From Bacilli bacterium (GTDB taxonomy: Bacteria > Bacillota_I > Bacilli_A > RF39 > UBA660): DNA of 42,745 nt. Positions 23,171 through 31,612 of the stretch are shown here, in pieces. The DNA lies in the NCBI GenBank assembly GCA_030602345.1, contig JAUVZX010000006.1:1-42745 (forward strand). Direction: 5' to 3'. The translations under genes were made by a program, and so were the position numbers. Each line of letters starts with the position of its first letter. Within the stretch, counting starts at the first letter, position 1. The notes under the pieces are model-generated. The model had not been told where the DNA came from. It saw only the letters and a program-made list of their open reading frames with translations, and ran no database searches.

Positions 23171-25751
23171 ATTTTTTCATAGTTTGACTATATTTTTGTT
23201 TGGATTCTAAAGTATTAAGAATAACTTTTTTATCCTCAAGAAATAATTGATACATAAGTTCTAAATGTTTAAAAGGTTTTTTTCTTAGAGCTTCATTTAT
23301 AACTCTTGAATCTAGAAATGCTTCAATACTTTCTAAATCATTAATTATTTTAGGAGTTATTGCGTCTAGATAGCCATTAGTGTGGTGCCTATTTATTTCA
23401 AAAATATAATTTCTCTTTAAAACTTGTCTGAATAACTTTATGACTTCAGAGAGATCTTGTTGATCATCAAAAGGAATAATTGCTATTGATTTTAAATCTG
23501 AAGGGATATCTTCAATTGATATACTTCTAAATTTCATAACTTTTAAATAACTAGCTTTAATTTTTTCATCATCTGAAGTTTTGTATTCTTTATATATTTC
23601 TCCAGTTTGTCTTCTTCTCCCATCTTCTCTATATTCCATTCTTAAAATTGGATAATCATTTAGTAAAGCGGGGTTATTAACTACTTCATCTTCCAACAAT
23701 AAATCTAACGGAGAAACATAATTATTCTCTTTATTTACTCCATCTTTTCTATTTAAAGTGGACTTTAAATTATTGTCTTTCGCGATATCATTAGCAAGTT
23801 CTTGTTCAAACTCTTCGCTTAATAAGTTAGGTGCAACATCTTTCAAAAATCTTTTTAAGTAAATATTGCCAGCTAATCTTGCGTCAATTTCTGGAACATA
23901 TATCTTATAATTCTCTTCATAATAATTTTTACCGTATTTTCTTCTTAAAACTTTATCTTTTGTCCATTGTAAAACGGAATAATTAATTTCTCCAGTTTTA
24001 ATTTTGTGTTCTTGAACAGCATGGCGCATTTCATGAAAAACAGTTCTCAAAGCATAAGCTGCCTCTTTACCCCTACCTTTAATTACCATCTTATCAATAA
24101 CAAGAACTGATCCCGAGGCAGTTGGAATGTGCTGCCCTTTTGCTGATTCTAAGTCACCAAATGCACACTTAACGCTTATTCCTTTTTTAGCTAAAAACTT
24201 CTCCGCCATAGCTTTAATATATGTTTTTAATATATGTTCATTAGTAATGTTTATGGTCTCATTTAGAAAGCAAGCAAAAAAAGATCTTATTACTTTTAAA
24301 TCAATATTATTTTCATTTGAAGACAAAAACATAAACATTATATTATATTCTTCAGAAGTATATTTATTAGGTTTTTTAGGATCTAATGATTTTTGAATTG
24401 CCAATACTTTCTCTTTATATTGCATTCTTTCTAAAGCATCGCTAACCAATTTTTTAGATTCTAAATTAGAAAATTCTTTTTTATCGTAAGTATTAAATAT
24501 TTCATAAACTGTAGCTATTGTTTTGTTTTTATTAAAGGTATTAGTAATATGCTCCAAACAATTTACTAACCATTTGATTTCACTTTCTGTCAATTTTTTC
24601 TTTTCGAAGCACAAACTATCAGTATACTTAGAAATCATATGTAAGTAGTGACCACTATTATTATTTTCGCCGAAAAAGGCATGATTTGACTTGAAGTTTA
24701 TAAACTTAGCATAAACTTCCTTATCAGTGAATATCTGTTTAACTATATTTTCAATGAAATCATAATCTATTTTTATTTCCTTTTTGGTGCCGTCAACTTC
24801 ATAATATTTAATTAAATTTTTATTTTTTTGAAGCATTTCTTCAAATCTCTTTACAGATAATAACTTATCTTTAACCAGATTAAAAATTACATCTATATCA
24901 TGAACTTTACCTTTTATTTTTCTAAGATTTCCAAAGGCATTTTTACCTTGATACATTTTCTTAAATTCATCTAGTTTGTCGGGAGAAAACTCTTTCAAAA
25001 AATTAGTCATGAATCTGACAGATTCATTGCATAAATGAATAATGGGTGTTGTTGCCATGTAATTTTCTAAATAATATTCATAATCACTACAAGTAACTGC
25101 ATTCAAAACTGCTCTTTCCTTTGCTGCATTCTCACTAAGAACTGTGTTTTTATCGCGATATAACTCATTTAATAATAGGCTATATCCTAATAACGGTTTC
25201 CTATCGATTATTTTTAAAAATGAAGGACTGAATACCATCGTTTGTGTTTCTTTAGAATAATCTAAAATTTCCATAGCTGAATCATTTAATATAAAATTGG
25301 TTACAGGAAAATCGCTACCAACAAACAAAGAAACATATTTCAACATTTCTGCGGCTATCAATTTTAAATTTTCATTTAATATTTGATTAGTCATTATATC
25401 TTCAAAAGATATAGCGTCTAAAGTAGTCTCTACTTCTTTATATTCTTCTTCAGTTATATTTAATTTCCCAACTTCATAAAAGAGATCAAATTTATACAAT
25501 AAGTTAGGATTTTCCAAAGCAAAATCATATAAATATATATTTATAAAATTTATTAGCCATTGGGTTTTTATTTTGTCAGATTCTTTTTTTAGATCATCTA
25601 CTATTTTATTAGAATAATTTAAAAATGCTTCATGATAATCTTCTTTTGTATATTTAAAGATATCTTTATGCATTCCATCATAAAAAAATTCATCCCATTT
25701 TTTAGAAGTTTCTTTGTCCGTAAATATTTGTTTTATTAATTCTAAATCCAT
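23169..25751 (-). CDS. Large protein with HExxH zinc-protease motif, unknown family
   Basis: 860 residues, no signal peptide and no membrane segment, so probably cytoplasmic. Residues 1-560 are largely helical, lysine/asparagine-rich and resemble nothing I recognise. Then FHEMRHAVQE (H573, E574, H577) gives a zincin motif, with E621 (PEIDARLAG) 44 residues later as a possible third zinc ligand, the gluzincin arrangement. About 240 further residues follow without recognised motifs. The ATG is close to a TGAGGA site. It has its own promoter and terminator, so it is a single-gene unit. A metallopeptidase is inferred from the motif; substrate and role are unknown. Confidence 0.8.
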   Translation of the reverse strand: MDLELIKQIFTDKETSKKWDEFFYDGMHKDIFKYTKEDYHEAFLNYSNKIVDDLKKESDKIKTQWLINFINIYLYDFALENPNLLYKFDLFYEVGKLNITEEEYKEVETTLDAISFEDIMTNQILNENLKLIAAEMLKYVSLFVGSDFPVTNFILNDSAMEILDYSKETQTMVFSPSFLKIIDRKPLLGYSLLLNELYRDKNTVLSENAAKERAVLNAVTCSDYEYYLENYMATTPIIHLCNESVRFMTNFLKEFSPDKLDEFKKMYQGKNAFGNLRKIKGKVHDIDVIFNLVKDKLLSVKRFEEMLQKNKNLIKYYEVDGTKKEIKIDYDFIENIVKQIFTDKEVYAKFINFKSNHAFFGENNNSGHYLHMISKYTDSLCFEKKKLTESEIKWLVNCLEHITNTFNKNKTIATVYEIFNTYDKKEFSNLESKKLVSDALERMQYKEKVLAIQKSLDPKKPNKYTSEEYNIMFMFLSSNENNIDLKVIRSFFACFLNETINITNEHILKTYIKAMAEKFLAKKGISVKCAFGDLESAKGQHIPTASGSVLVIDKMVIKGRGKEAAYALRTVFHEMRHAVQEHKIKTGEINYSVLQWTKDKVLRRKYGKNYYEENYKIYVPEIDARLAGNIYLKRFLKDVAPNLLSEEFEQELANDIAKDNNLKSTLNRKDGVNKENNYVSPLDLLLEDEVVNNPALLNDYPILRMEYREDGRRRQTGEIYKEYKTSDDEKIKASYLKVMKFRSISIEDIPSDLKSIAIIPFDDQQDLSEVIKLFRQVLKRNYIFEINRHHTNGYLDAITPKIINDLESIEAFLDSRVINEALRKKPFKHLELMYQLFLEDKKVILNTLESKQKYSQTMKK

Positions 25752-25768
25752 AAATCCTCACTGAAAAT

Positions 25769-25797
25769 ATTATAACATTATTATTGTTTTACAACAA
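25769..25797 (-). promoter_or_regulatory. Promoter of the HExxH protein
   Basis: Minus-strand TTGTTG (25797-25792), 17-bp spacer, TATAAT (25774-25769), overlapping the last codons of the Spo0A-like gene. Confidence 0.65.
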
Positions 25798-26427
25798 ATT
25801 AATGTTATTCTTTTCTTCGATAATTTGATTTTTTAAAAATTTTAAATACATATAATTACTTGGTCTGTCTTTTGAAAAAGTATAGTATGTATCTTGTTTA
25901 ACTTTTAGGTTAGAATAAGTATTTTCAATAGAGTGCCTTATACTTCTTTCGACACACTTAATATTAGTGCTGTGTTTCTCGGCAATCAAAGGGTATATTT
26001 CTTTAGTAACGTGTTTAACATCTTCATTTATCATAATGTGAAGAGCTGTTTTAATATATGTATATCCTAATAATTTGTTACTAAAGCCTGCCTTTAATAA
26101 AGTACTATCAATCACTTTTTCATAAGAATACATTGAAAGCTTAGAAATAATATCATCATTTTTAGAAATTGTTTTTATTTGAGGATGATTAAATTTTTGG
26201 TCACAGTCATTTAAAATGATAATTGTTGATTTCAGATTTTTTATTACTATATCTCTTAATATCTTTTTTCTCATCACAATTTTATGATCGATTATAATAT
26301 AGTTATAAATATTTTTATTTTTTATAAAAGATTTCCAAGAAGTAAATATGTCAATATCCATGTGTGGATGTTTAAATAAAGTTTTTCTAATTAATTTGCA
26401 TTTAGTTATTACTGCGTTTTTATACAT
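25789..26427 (-). CDS. Spo0A-like transcription regulator with degenerate receiver
   Basis: 212 residues from ATG 26427. The C-terminal half matches the Spo0A DNA-binding domain: LLKAGFSNKLLGYTYIKTAL, then EIYPLIAEKHSTN, and the recognition helix CVERSIRHSIE. The N-terminal ~105 residues have the length and alternating hydrophobic strands of a receiver (YIIIDHKI, STIIILNDCD) but lack the acidic pair at the first strand, so aspartate phosphorylation is doubtful. No clear ribosome site precedes this ATG; a TTG at 26448 is in frame inside the hairpin. It lies downstream of tpiA behind a terminator-like stem. Targets are unknown. Confidence 0.8.
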   Translation of the reverse strand: MYKNAVITKCKLIRKTLFKHPHMDIDIFTSWKSFIKNKNIYNYIIIDHKIVMRKKILRDIVIKNLKSTIIILNDCDQKFNHPQIKTISKNDDIISKLSMYSYEKVIDSTLLKAGFSNKLLGYTYIKTALHIMINEDVKHVTKEIYPLIAEKHSTNIKCVERSIRHSIENTYSNLKVKQDTYYTFSKDRPSNYMYLKFLKNQIIEEKNNINLL

Positions 26428-26451
26428 AAAAAAGTTGTCATTTGACAACTT
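26428..26451 (-). terminator. Terminator-like hairpin between tpiA and the Spo0A-like gene
   Basis: Minus-strand AAGTTGTCA-aa-TGACAACTT followed by TTTTTT, ending one base before the ATG of the next gene. The tpiA stop codon (TGA) is in the stem. It should end most transcripts or act as an attenuator or as a translation block for the next gene. Confidence 0.7.
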
Positions 26452-27136
26452 CTAGTAATTTAATCGCTTTATTTATGTCTGCAGAGGCCTTACCAATTAG
26501 AAAACCATCTATGTATGATGAAATAGATAATTCTTTAATACTATTTTCATCAACACTTCCACCATATAAAACTTTTACTTCTTTTTGCTTTTTATCAAAA
26601 AAATATTTTTTAATTACTTTAATTCTTTGCTCTATTTTTTTTCTTGATAAAATCTTTCCTGTTCCAATTGAATATACAGGTTCGTAAGCAATTACAATGT
26701 TGTCATTCACAATATTTTTGAATATTTTTTTTAATTGATACATTATCAAAAATTCACTAAAAATATTGTCTTTCTTATCACCAACACAGACTATCGCTTT
26801 TGCTCCTTTTTCCTCAATCAGTTTTAATTTTTTATTTATTATATTTAATTTTTCACCATGGTGTTTAACTCTTTCACTATGACCTATAATATAATTTTTC
26901 ACTCCTAGACCATATAGTTTAGATAAAGAAATTTCTCCAGTATCTGCTTCTTGATTAGTGGATGAAAAGTTTTGAGCACCAATATTTAAATCACTCTTTA
27001 AAAAGGTGTTTAATTCTATGAAATCAGGGCATATAATTAAATTATCATTATTATATTCTTTTATTTTTTCGATATATAAACTAGTATTTTTATTATCTAA
27101 ATAAATCTTATGATTAAATACTATTAATTTTTCCAT
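26438..27136 (-). CDS. tpiA: Triosephosphate isomerase (divergent, short)
   Basis: 232 residues, about 20 shorter than usual. Interconverts DHAP and glyceraldehyde 3-phosphate. Catalytic residues are kept: K10 (FNHK, usually NWK), H86 (IIGHSER) and E152 (AYEPVYSIGTG), and the phosphate-binding YGGSV near 200. The start ATG follows AAAGGGGATT. It overlaps the glycosyltransferase end by 23 bp. Several positions that are otherwise near-invariant are changed (NHK, PVYSIG), but no active-site residue is missing. Confidence 0.93.
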   Translation of the reverse strand: MEKLIVFNHKIYLDNKNTSLYIEKIKEYNNDNLIICPDFIELNTFLKSDLNIGAQNFSSTNQEADTGEISLSKLYGLGVKNYIIGHSERVKHHGEKLNIINKKLKLIEEKGAKAIVCVGDKKDNIFSEFLIMYQLKKIFKNIVNDNIVIAYEPVYSIGTGKILSRKKIEQRIKVIKKYFFDKKQKEVKVLYGGSVDENSIKELSISSYIDGFLIGKASADINKAIKLLEVVK

Positions 27137-28361
27137 TTTTAATCCCCTTTTTTATTTCTTTTATTATTCTTTTCATAATGCCTTTTGTTTTTCCTTTTTT
27201 AATTATTGCTTGCTTATATACATCAATAACTCTAGTTGCAAATACTCTTGAAGAATATTCAATTGCTGTTACTTTACCATTTTCAACTATTTGATTATAT
27301 AGTTCTTCATTTTCGATTAATAAAGATACTTTTTCAAAATATTGTTTAACGTTTTTAAAAATTAATCCATTTTCCATATCTTTTATGACCGTTTTAAAAT
27401 TCTCATCATCAATGCATAAAACAGGTTTTTGGGCTGCCATAGCTTCGATAACCGTTAATCCTTGGGTCTCACTTAATGATGCCGTTACAAAGGCATCACA
27501 AGATTGATAATATAGACCTATTTTTTCGAATAATACTCTTCCTGTAAAAATAATATTATTTTCTAATTTCTTTTTAATTACTTCTTTTTTATATTTTTCT
27601 AGTTCAGGTCCATCTCCTACTATAAGTAATACTATAGAAGGATATTTTTTAATTAATTTAGAATGATTTTTTAGTAAAAAATCAATGTTTTTTTCTTTAG
27701 CAATTCTACCCACAAAAAGTAGAGTAAATTTATCTTTTATATTAAGTTCTTCTTTTAATTCATCAATTTCACTTTGTTTATATTTCTTTGGAATAAAACG
27801 ATCTATTTCAATACCTGTTGGTACAATATGAATATTTTTTGTATATTTATATTTTTCTTTAAATAAACGATAAGTTTTCAAAGAAGGAACAATTAATTCG
27901 TCTGCTGTTTTATCACAGTAAAAATTAGTTAAATATTCTACTAATTTTGTTCCTGGTTTTTTGAAATAATTCCCTGTTATATAGTGAATATAATCTTCAT
28001 ACATCGTATGATAAGTATGAACTAATGGAATATCAAATTGTTTAGCAAATAATCTAGCAAAAGTTCCTACTCCAAACTCCGTATGGGAATGAATAACATC
28101 TAAATCCCATTTTCTAACTTTATTTATTATTCTTATAGGATATATCGATGTTAAACGATAATCATATATACCTGTTGGTATTCCTGGCATTTTTAAAATT
28201 TTATTTTCTTCGTCATATGAATATGACAATAAATTATCATTAACTGATACTACATATACTTCGTGACCTTTCTTTTCTAAGGCTCTTTTTAACATTAATA
28301 CACTTGTAGATACTCCATTTATAAACGGAGGATAAGTATCTGAGAATAATCCTATTTTCAT
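27114..28361 (-). CDS. GT4-family glycosyltransferase, probable diacylglycerol glucosyltransferase
   Basis: 415 residues, GT-B fold. The N-terminus FSDTYPPFINGVSTSV and the HSHTEFGVGTFARLFAK and YHTMYEDYIHYI regions resemble the Acholeplasma alpha-monoglucosyl-diacylglycerol synthase. The GT4 donor-site E-x7-E pattern is ETQGLTVIE. It would act at the inner face of the membrane, making the glycolipid that anchors lipoteichoic acid or balances the bilayer. A very basic C-terminal tail (KGKTKGIMKRIIKEIKKGIK) fits membrane binding. It is one base downstream of the flippase-like gene. Confidence 0.88.
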   Translation of the reverse strand: MKIGLFSDTYPPFINGVSTSVLMLKRALEKKGHEVYVVSVNDNLLSYSYDEENKILKMPGIPTGIYDYRLTSIYPIRIINKVRKWDLDVIHSHTEFGVGTFARLFAKQFDIPLVHTYHTMYEDYIHYITGNYFKKPGTKLVEYLTNFYCDKTADELIVPSLKTYRLFKEKYKYTKNIHIVPTGIEIDRFIPKKYKQSEIDELKEELNIKDKFTLLFVGRIAKEKNIDFLLKNHSKLIKKYPSIVLLIVGDGPELEKYKKEVIKKKLENNIIFTGRVLFEKIGLYYQSCDAFVTASLSETQGLTVIEAMAAQKPVLCIDDENFKTVIKDMENGLIFKNVKQYFEKVSLLIENEELYNQIVENGKVTAIEYSSRVFATRVIDVYKQAIIKKGKTKGIMKRIIKEIKKGIKNGKINSI

Positions 28362-28362
28362 T

Positions 28363-29361
28363 TTATCTTCCTCTTTTCACAAAATAATAAGATCCAATAA
28401 TTAATCCAAAGTGGTATGTTACAAATCTCCACATTAACATAACTGTGTTTAGAAGTGGCCCTTTTAAATATTTACTAAAGAAATTAATAAATGCAAATTC
28501 CACTCCTCCAGTAGCTCCCGGAACTGGAATAAATGAACCTACTAATTGAATATATGTTGCAATCACAATAGTGTTAATTGCTGTAAATGATGAATAATCA
28601 TATAAAGCAAACAAAATAATCATCGGAATCAAATGATGAATAACCATCGATAAAATATTTATTAAAATGAGACTGATAAATGTTTTTTTATCCTCAAAAA
28701 GAAGCATTGCACCATCATGGAATCGATTAACTTTACTTCCCCATTTATCAATCGTTTTTTGCTTATCTTTAACGAATTTTAAGTGATTTAATAGAATAAT
28801 AAGTTTTTTAGAAATATATTGATTTAGTCTTCTGGCAAACGCTATTGAGAATAAAACAAAGATTACTAAAGAATTTACTACAAAACCTAACACAACTAAC
28901 TTTTTAAGCAAGTTATTATGGTCTATTACATGAAATATATTGTTATATATAACTGCGAATATTCCTAATATTATAAGAGCTATTTGATAAGTTATAAAAT
29001 CTTGAATAACTATATTTGCACTGTCGGAAGTTGATAATCCTTCTTTTTTCAAAGTCAATATTACTAATGGTTGTCCCCCGGTAGCAAAAGGTGTTATAGC
29101 GTTAAAAAATTGTGTTAACATAATTAATTTAAAAGATTTTTTCAAACTATAACAAGCAGTGTATTTAGCAATTATTTTGTTATATATATAAGCTTTTAAA
29201 AACCAATATATAAGCATCATAATAAGTGCAATAAATATATAAAAATAGTTTGATCCAATTATAAAATCAATTATTTCAAAGAAGTTTTCTCTTAAAGTAA
29301 AATATAACACCAAAAAAGAAAATATAAATAATATAGCAAGGTTTAGTTTATTGTTTTTCAT
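28363..29361 (-). CDS. Flippase-like membrane protein (UPF0104/YbhN, LPG-synthase TM type)
   Basis: 332 residues with about eight membrane segments. The family pattern is seen in AITPFATGGQPLVILTLKKEG (first half) and PVPGATGGVEFAFINFF (second half). The family includes the membrane part of MprF and is thought to move or handle lipid-linked molecules. Its position next to a glycolipid synthase suggests movement or use of glycolipid, which is inference. It overlaps the pgk stop by 14 bp. Confidence 0.88.
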   Translation of the reverse strand: MKNNKLNLAILFIFSFLVLYFTLRENFFEIIDFIIGSNYFYIFIALIMMLIYWFLKAYIYNKIIAKYTACYSLKKSFKLIMLTQFFNAITPFATGGQPLVILTLKKEGLSTSDSANIVIQDFITYQIALIILGIFAVIYNNIFHVIDHNNLLKKLVVLGFVVNSLVIFVLFSIAFARRLNQYISKKLIILLNHLKFVKDKQKTIDKWGSKVNRFHDGAMLLFEDKKTFISLILINILSMVIHHLIPMIILFALYDYSSFTAINTIVIATYIQLVGSFIPVPGATGGVEFAFINFFSKYLKGPLLNTVMLMWRFVTYHFGLIIGSYYFVKRGR

Positions 29362-30496
29362 TTAATATTACATCTATACCTGGCATGTCAGAACCTTCCA
29401 ACATTTCAAGTGATGCTCCCCCTCCCGTTGAGACATGAGAAAATTTACTCTCAAGTCCAAACTTTTTGGCAGCAGCAGCACTATCACCACCACCTATAAC
29501 ACTGATAGATTGCGAATTAGATATTGATTTTAGAATGTCCTTAGTTCCTTTTGAAAATTGTTCTTTTTCAAATACTCCCATTGGTCCATTCATGAAAATT
29601 ATACTAGATCTATTGATATATTCTTCAAATAAATTTACTGTCTTATACCCAATATCAAATATGCTTAATCCTTCATCAATATTTTCTATATCACATTGAA
29701 TTATTTCTTCACTATCAATATTTGAAGCACAAATGACATCGACAGGTAATATTATTTTTTTATTATATTCTTTAATTAAAGTAGCAGCATAATCGATATA
29801 ATCTATTTCATACATAGATTCTCGTATATCATATCCTTTGGCTTTTAGAAAAGTGTTAGCCATAGCGCCACCAATTAAAATATAATCAGCTTTTTTCAGT
29901 AAATTTTCTATTAACTTAATTTTGTCACTTACTTTTGCTCCGCCCATGACAATTGTATATGGTCTTGATTCTATTTTGTTTAATTTTGATAAAAACTCTA
30001 TTTCTTTTTCAACAAGAAAACCAAACATACTAGGTAAAATTTTAGCTATACCAACATTGGAAGCGTGTGCTCTATGGGAAGTTCCAAATGCATCATTTAT
30101 AAAAACATCTCCCATAGCAGCCCAATATTTAGATAGATCAACATTATTAGAGCTTTCTTTCTTGCCTTCTAAATCTTCCCACCTAGTATTTTCCAAAAGA
30201 AGAATATCTTCATCATTAGATAATTTTATAAATGCTATTTTATCTTTATAAATAGTTTTCAAATATTCAAAAACTGGCAACAAAGTATTTTTTTGTTTAT
30301 CTTCTTCAGTTTTAACTCTTCCTAAATGAGAAAGTAAAATAATCTTTCCACCTTTAGATAAAACAAAATTTATTGTTTCTAAACTCTTATCGATTCTAGA
30401 TGTATCAGTTATAGTACCATTTTTAATCGGTACATTAAAATCTACTCTTATGATAACCTTTTTATTTTTAAAATCATATTCCCTTATATTTAACAT
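29348..30496 (-). CDS. pgk: Phosphoglycerate kinase
   Basis: 382 residues, slightly short. Makes ATP and 3-phosphoglycerate from 1,3-bisphosphoglycerate. Motifs: RVDFNVPIKNG, LLSHLGR, FINDAFGTSHRAH, GGAKVSDKI, IGGGDSAAA and STGGGASLE. The start is ATG 30496, two bases after the stop of the pilin-like gene (TAAAATG); the in-frame extension upstream runs through that gene and is not real. Translation is likely coupled to the pilin-like gene. GXGXG-like nucleotide binding features are intact. Confidence 0.96.
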   Translation of the reverse strand: MLNIREYDFKNKKVIIRVDFNVPIKNGTITDTSRIDKSLETINFVLSKGGKIILLSHLGRVKTEEDKQKNTLLPVFEYLKTIYKDKIAFIKLSNDEDILLLENTRWEDLEGKKESSNNVDLSKYWAAMGDVFINDAFGTSHRAHASNVGIAKILPSMFGFLVEKEIEFLSKLNKIESRPYTIVMGGAKVSDKIKLIENLLKKADYILIGGAMANTFLKAKGYDIRESMYEIDYIDYAATLIKEYNKKIILPVDVICASNIDSEEIIQCDIENIDEGLSIFDIGYKTVNLFEEYINRSSIIFMNGPMGVFEKEQFSKGTKDILKSISNSQSISVIGGGDSAAAAKKFGLESKFSHVSTGGGASLEMLEGSDMPGIDVILNEKQ

Positions 30497-30497
30497 T

Positions 30498-31532
30498 TTA
30501 TCTATGCCTTTCAATATCAATTTGATAATTAGCACTTATTTGTGAACTATTAAGTGCTACATTATATGCCCTTACTGAATATAAATCCATGCTTGCTAAC
30601 CAAGCATTATCACTCCAAGCGTTACCAATTGTTCTAATAGCCATTTGAGCATTTGCCACATTATTTGTTCCAGACAATACTCCATTTACATATAAATCTA
30701 CTTTTGCTCCATTAGAAACAAAAGATAATGTTCTTCTAGAACCACTTATCGAAGCAGAGGTAACACCAAGTGAATGATAGGTGTTAACAGGATAACTATA
30801 CGAAACATTTCCATTGTGTCTTAATAATATTTTACCGAATGCTCCAGAATTGTCAGAAGTACCTACTAAGAATTCAAATGTTTTACTTTGATTAGTATAA
30901 TTTAAATGAAATTCTAAAGTCCAAACTGTTGATAAGTTTATATTATTATCTAATTCTAGACGATCATTAGTTCCATCAAATCTTAAATACCCATTATTAA
31001 ACCCACTAGAGGCATTATTATTGAAATTGATTAATCGCGAACTTCTTCTAAATGCGGTTAAATCATTGAATAAATTAGAATTAGGATTATATCCTATTCC
31101 AAAATTTATTCTTGAATCATAGTGCATAACTAACCCAGTCTGCACATAATTCTTAATATCGGTATTTCTTTCTTCCAGAATATAAGAAATAGTTCCATCC
31201 GCTTGCTTTGTTGCTACCACTGTATCTGTTGGAGAAACTAAAGATCCAGTATAAGGGTTTTCTCCAAGTTTTCTAATATAGTTTTCTTCTAATAACAATC
31301 TTATTGGTATATCTACTCTTCCGTTGGTAGCACTCAAAAGACCAAATGCATCAATATTGGTCTCTATATATATTTCTGAAGCAGCATACAAAGAAGCTAT
31401 ATAAGCTTCTGCTTCCTTTAATTTGGCATTTTTATACGAATTAATTGTTGCAGGAACAGCAACTAACATAATTACTCCTAATATGACAATAATTCCTAAT
31501 AATTCTACTAATGTAAATGCTTTTTTCTTCAT
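30498..31532 (-). CDS. Type IV pilin-like protein with LamG/concanavalin-like domain
   Basis: 344 residues. Starts MKKKAFTLVELL, a prepilin leader with Ala instead of Gly at -1 and the conserved Glu at +5, followed by a hydrophobic helix (about 6-28) and a charged amphipathic helix (KNAKLKEAEAYI). Residues about 130-340 look like a LamG jelly-roll: GLVMHYDSRINFG, YLRFDGTNDRLELD, WTLEFHLNY, VDLYVNGVLSGT, and YSVRAYNVALNSSQI. It should sit at the cell surface or in a pseudopilus and bind glycans or another ligand. ATG 31532 follows AAGGTG. It is the first gene of a pgk-flippase-GT4-tpiA operon, and no pilus assembly genes are nearby. Confidence 0.87.
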   Translation of the reverse strand: MKKKAFTLVELLGIIVILGVIMLVAVPATINSYKNAKLKEAEAYIASLYAASEIYIETNIDAFGLLSATNGRVDIPIRLLLEENYIRKLGENPYTGSLVSPTDTVVATKQADGTISYILEERNTDIKNYVQTGLVMHYDSRINFGIGYNPNSNLFNDLTAFRRSSRLINFNNNASSGFNNGYLRFDGTNDRLELDNNINLSTVWTLEFHLNYTNQSKTFEFLVGTSDNSGAFGKILLRHNGNVSYSYPVNTYHSLGVTSASISGSRRTLSFVSNGAKVDLYVNGVLSGTNNVANAQMAIRTIGNAWSDNAWLASMDLYSVRAYNVALNSSQISANYQIDIERHR

Positions 31533-31556
31533 TTTCAACACCTTACTATCAATATA

Positions 31557-31585
31557 ATTTTATCTTATTTATGACTTTTTTACAA
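31557..31585 (-). promoter_or_regulatory. Promoter of the pilin-like/pgk/tpiA operon
   Basis: Minus-strand TTGTAA (31585-31580), 17-bp spacer, TAAAAT (31562-31557), immediately after the gap terminator. Confidence 0.7.
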
Positions 31586-31591
31586 GAAAAG

Positions 31592-31612
31592 AAAAAAGGA
31601 AGATTACTTCCT
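31592..31612 (-). terminator. Terminator after gap
   Basis: Minus-strand AGGAAG-TAAT-CTTCCT followed by TTTTTC. The loop begins with the gap stop codon TAA. Confidence 0.8.
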
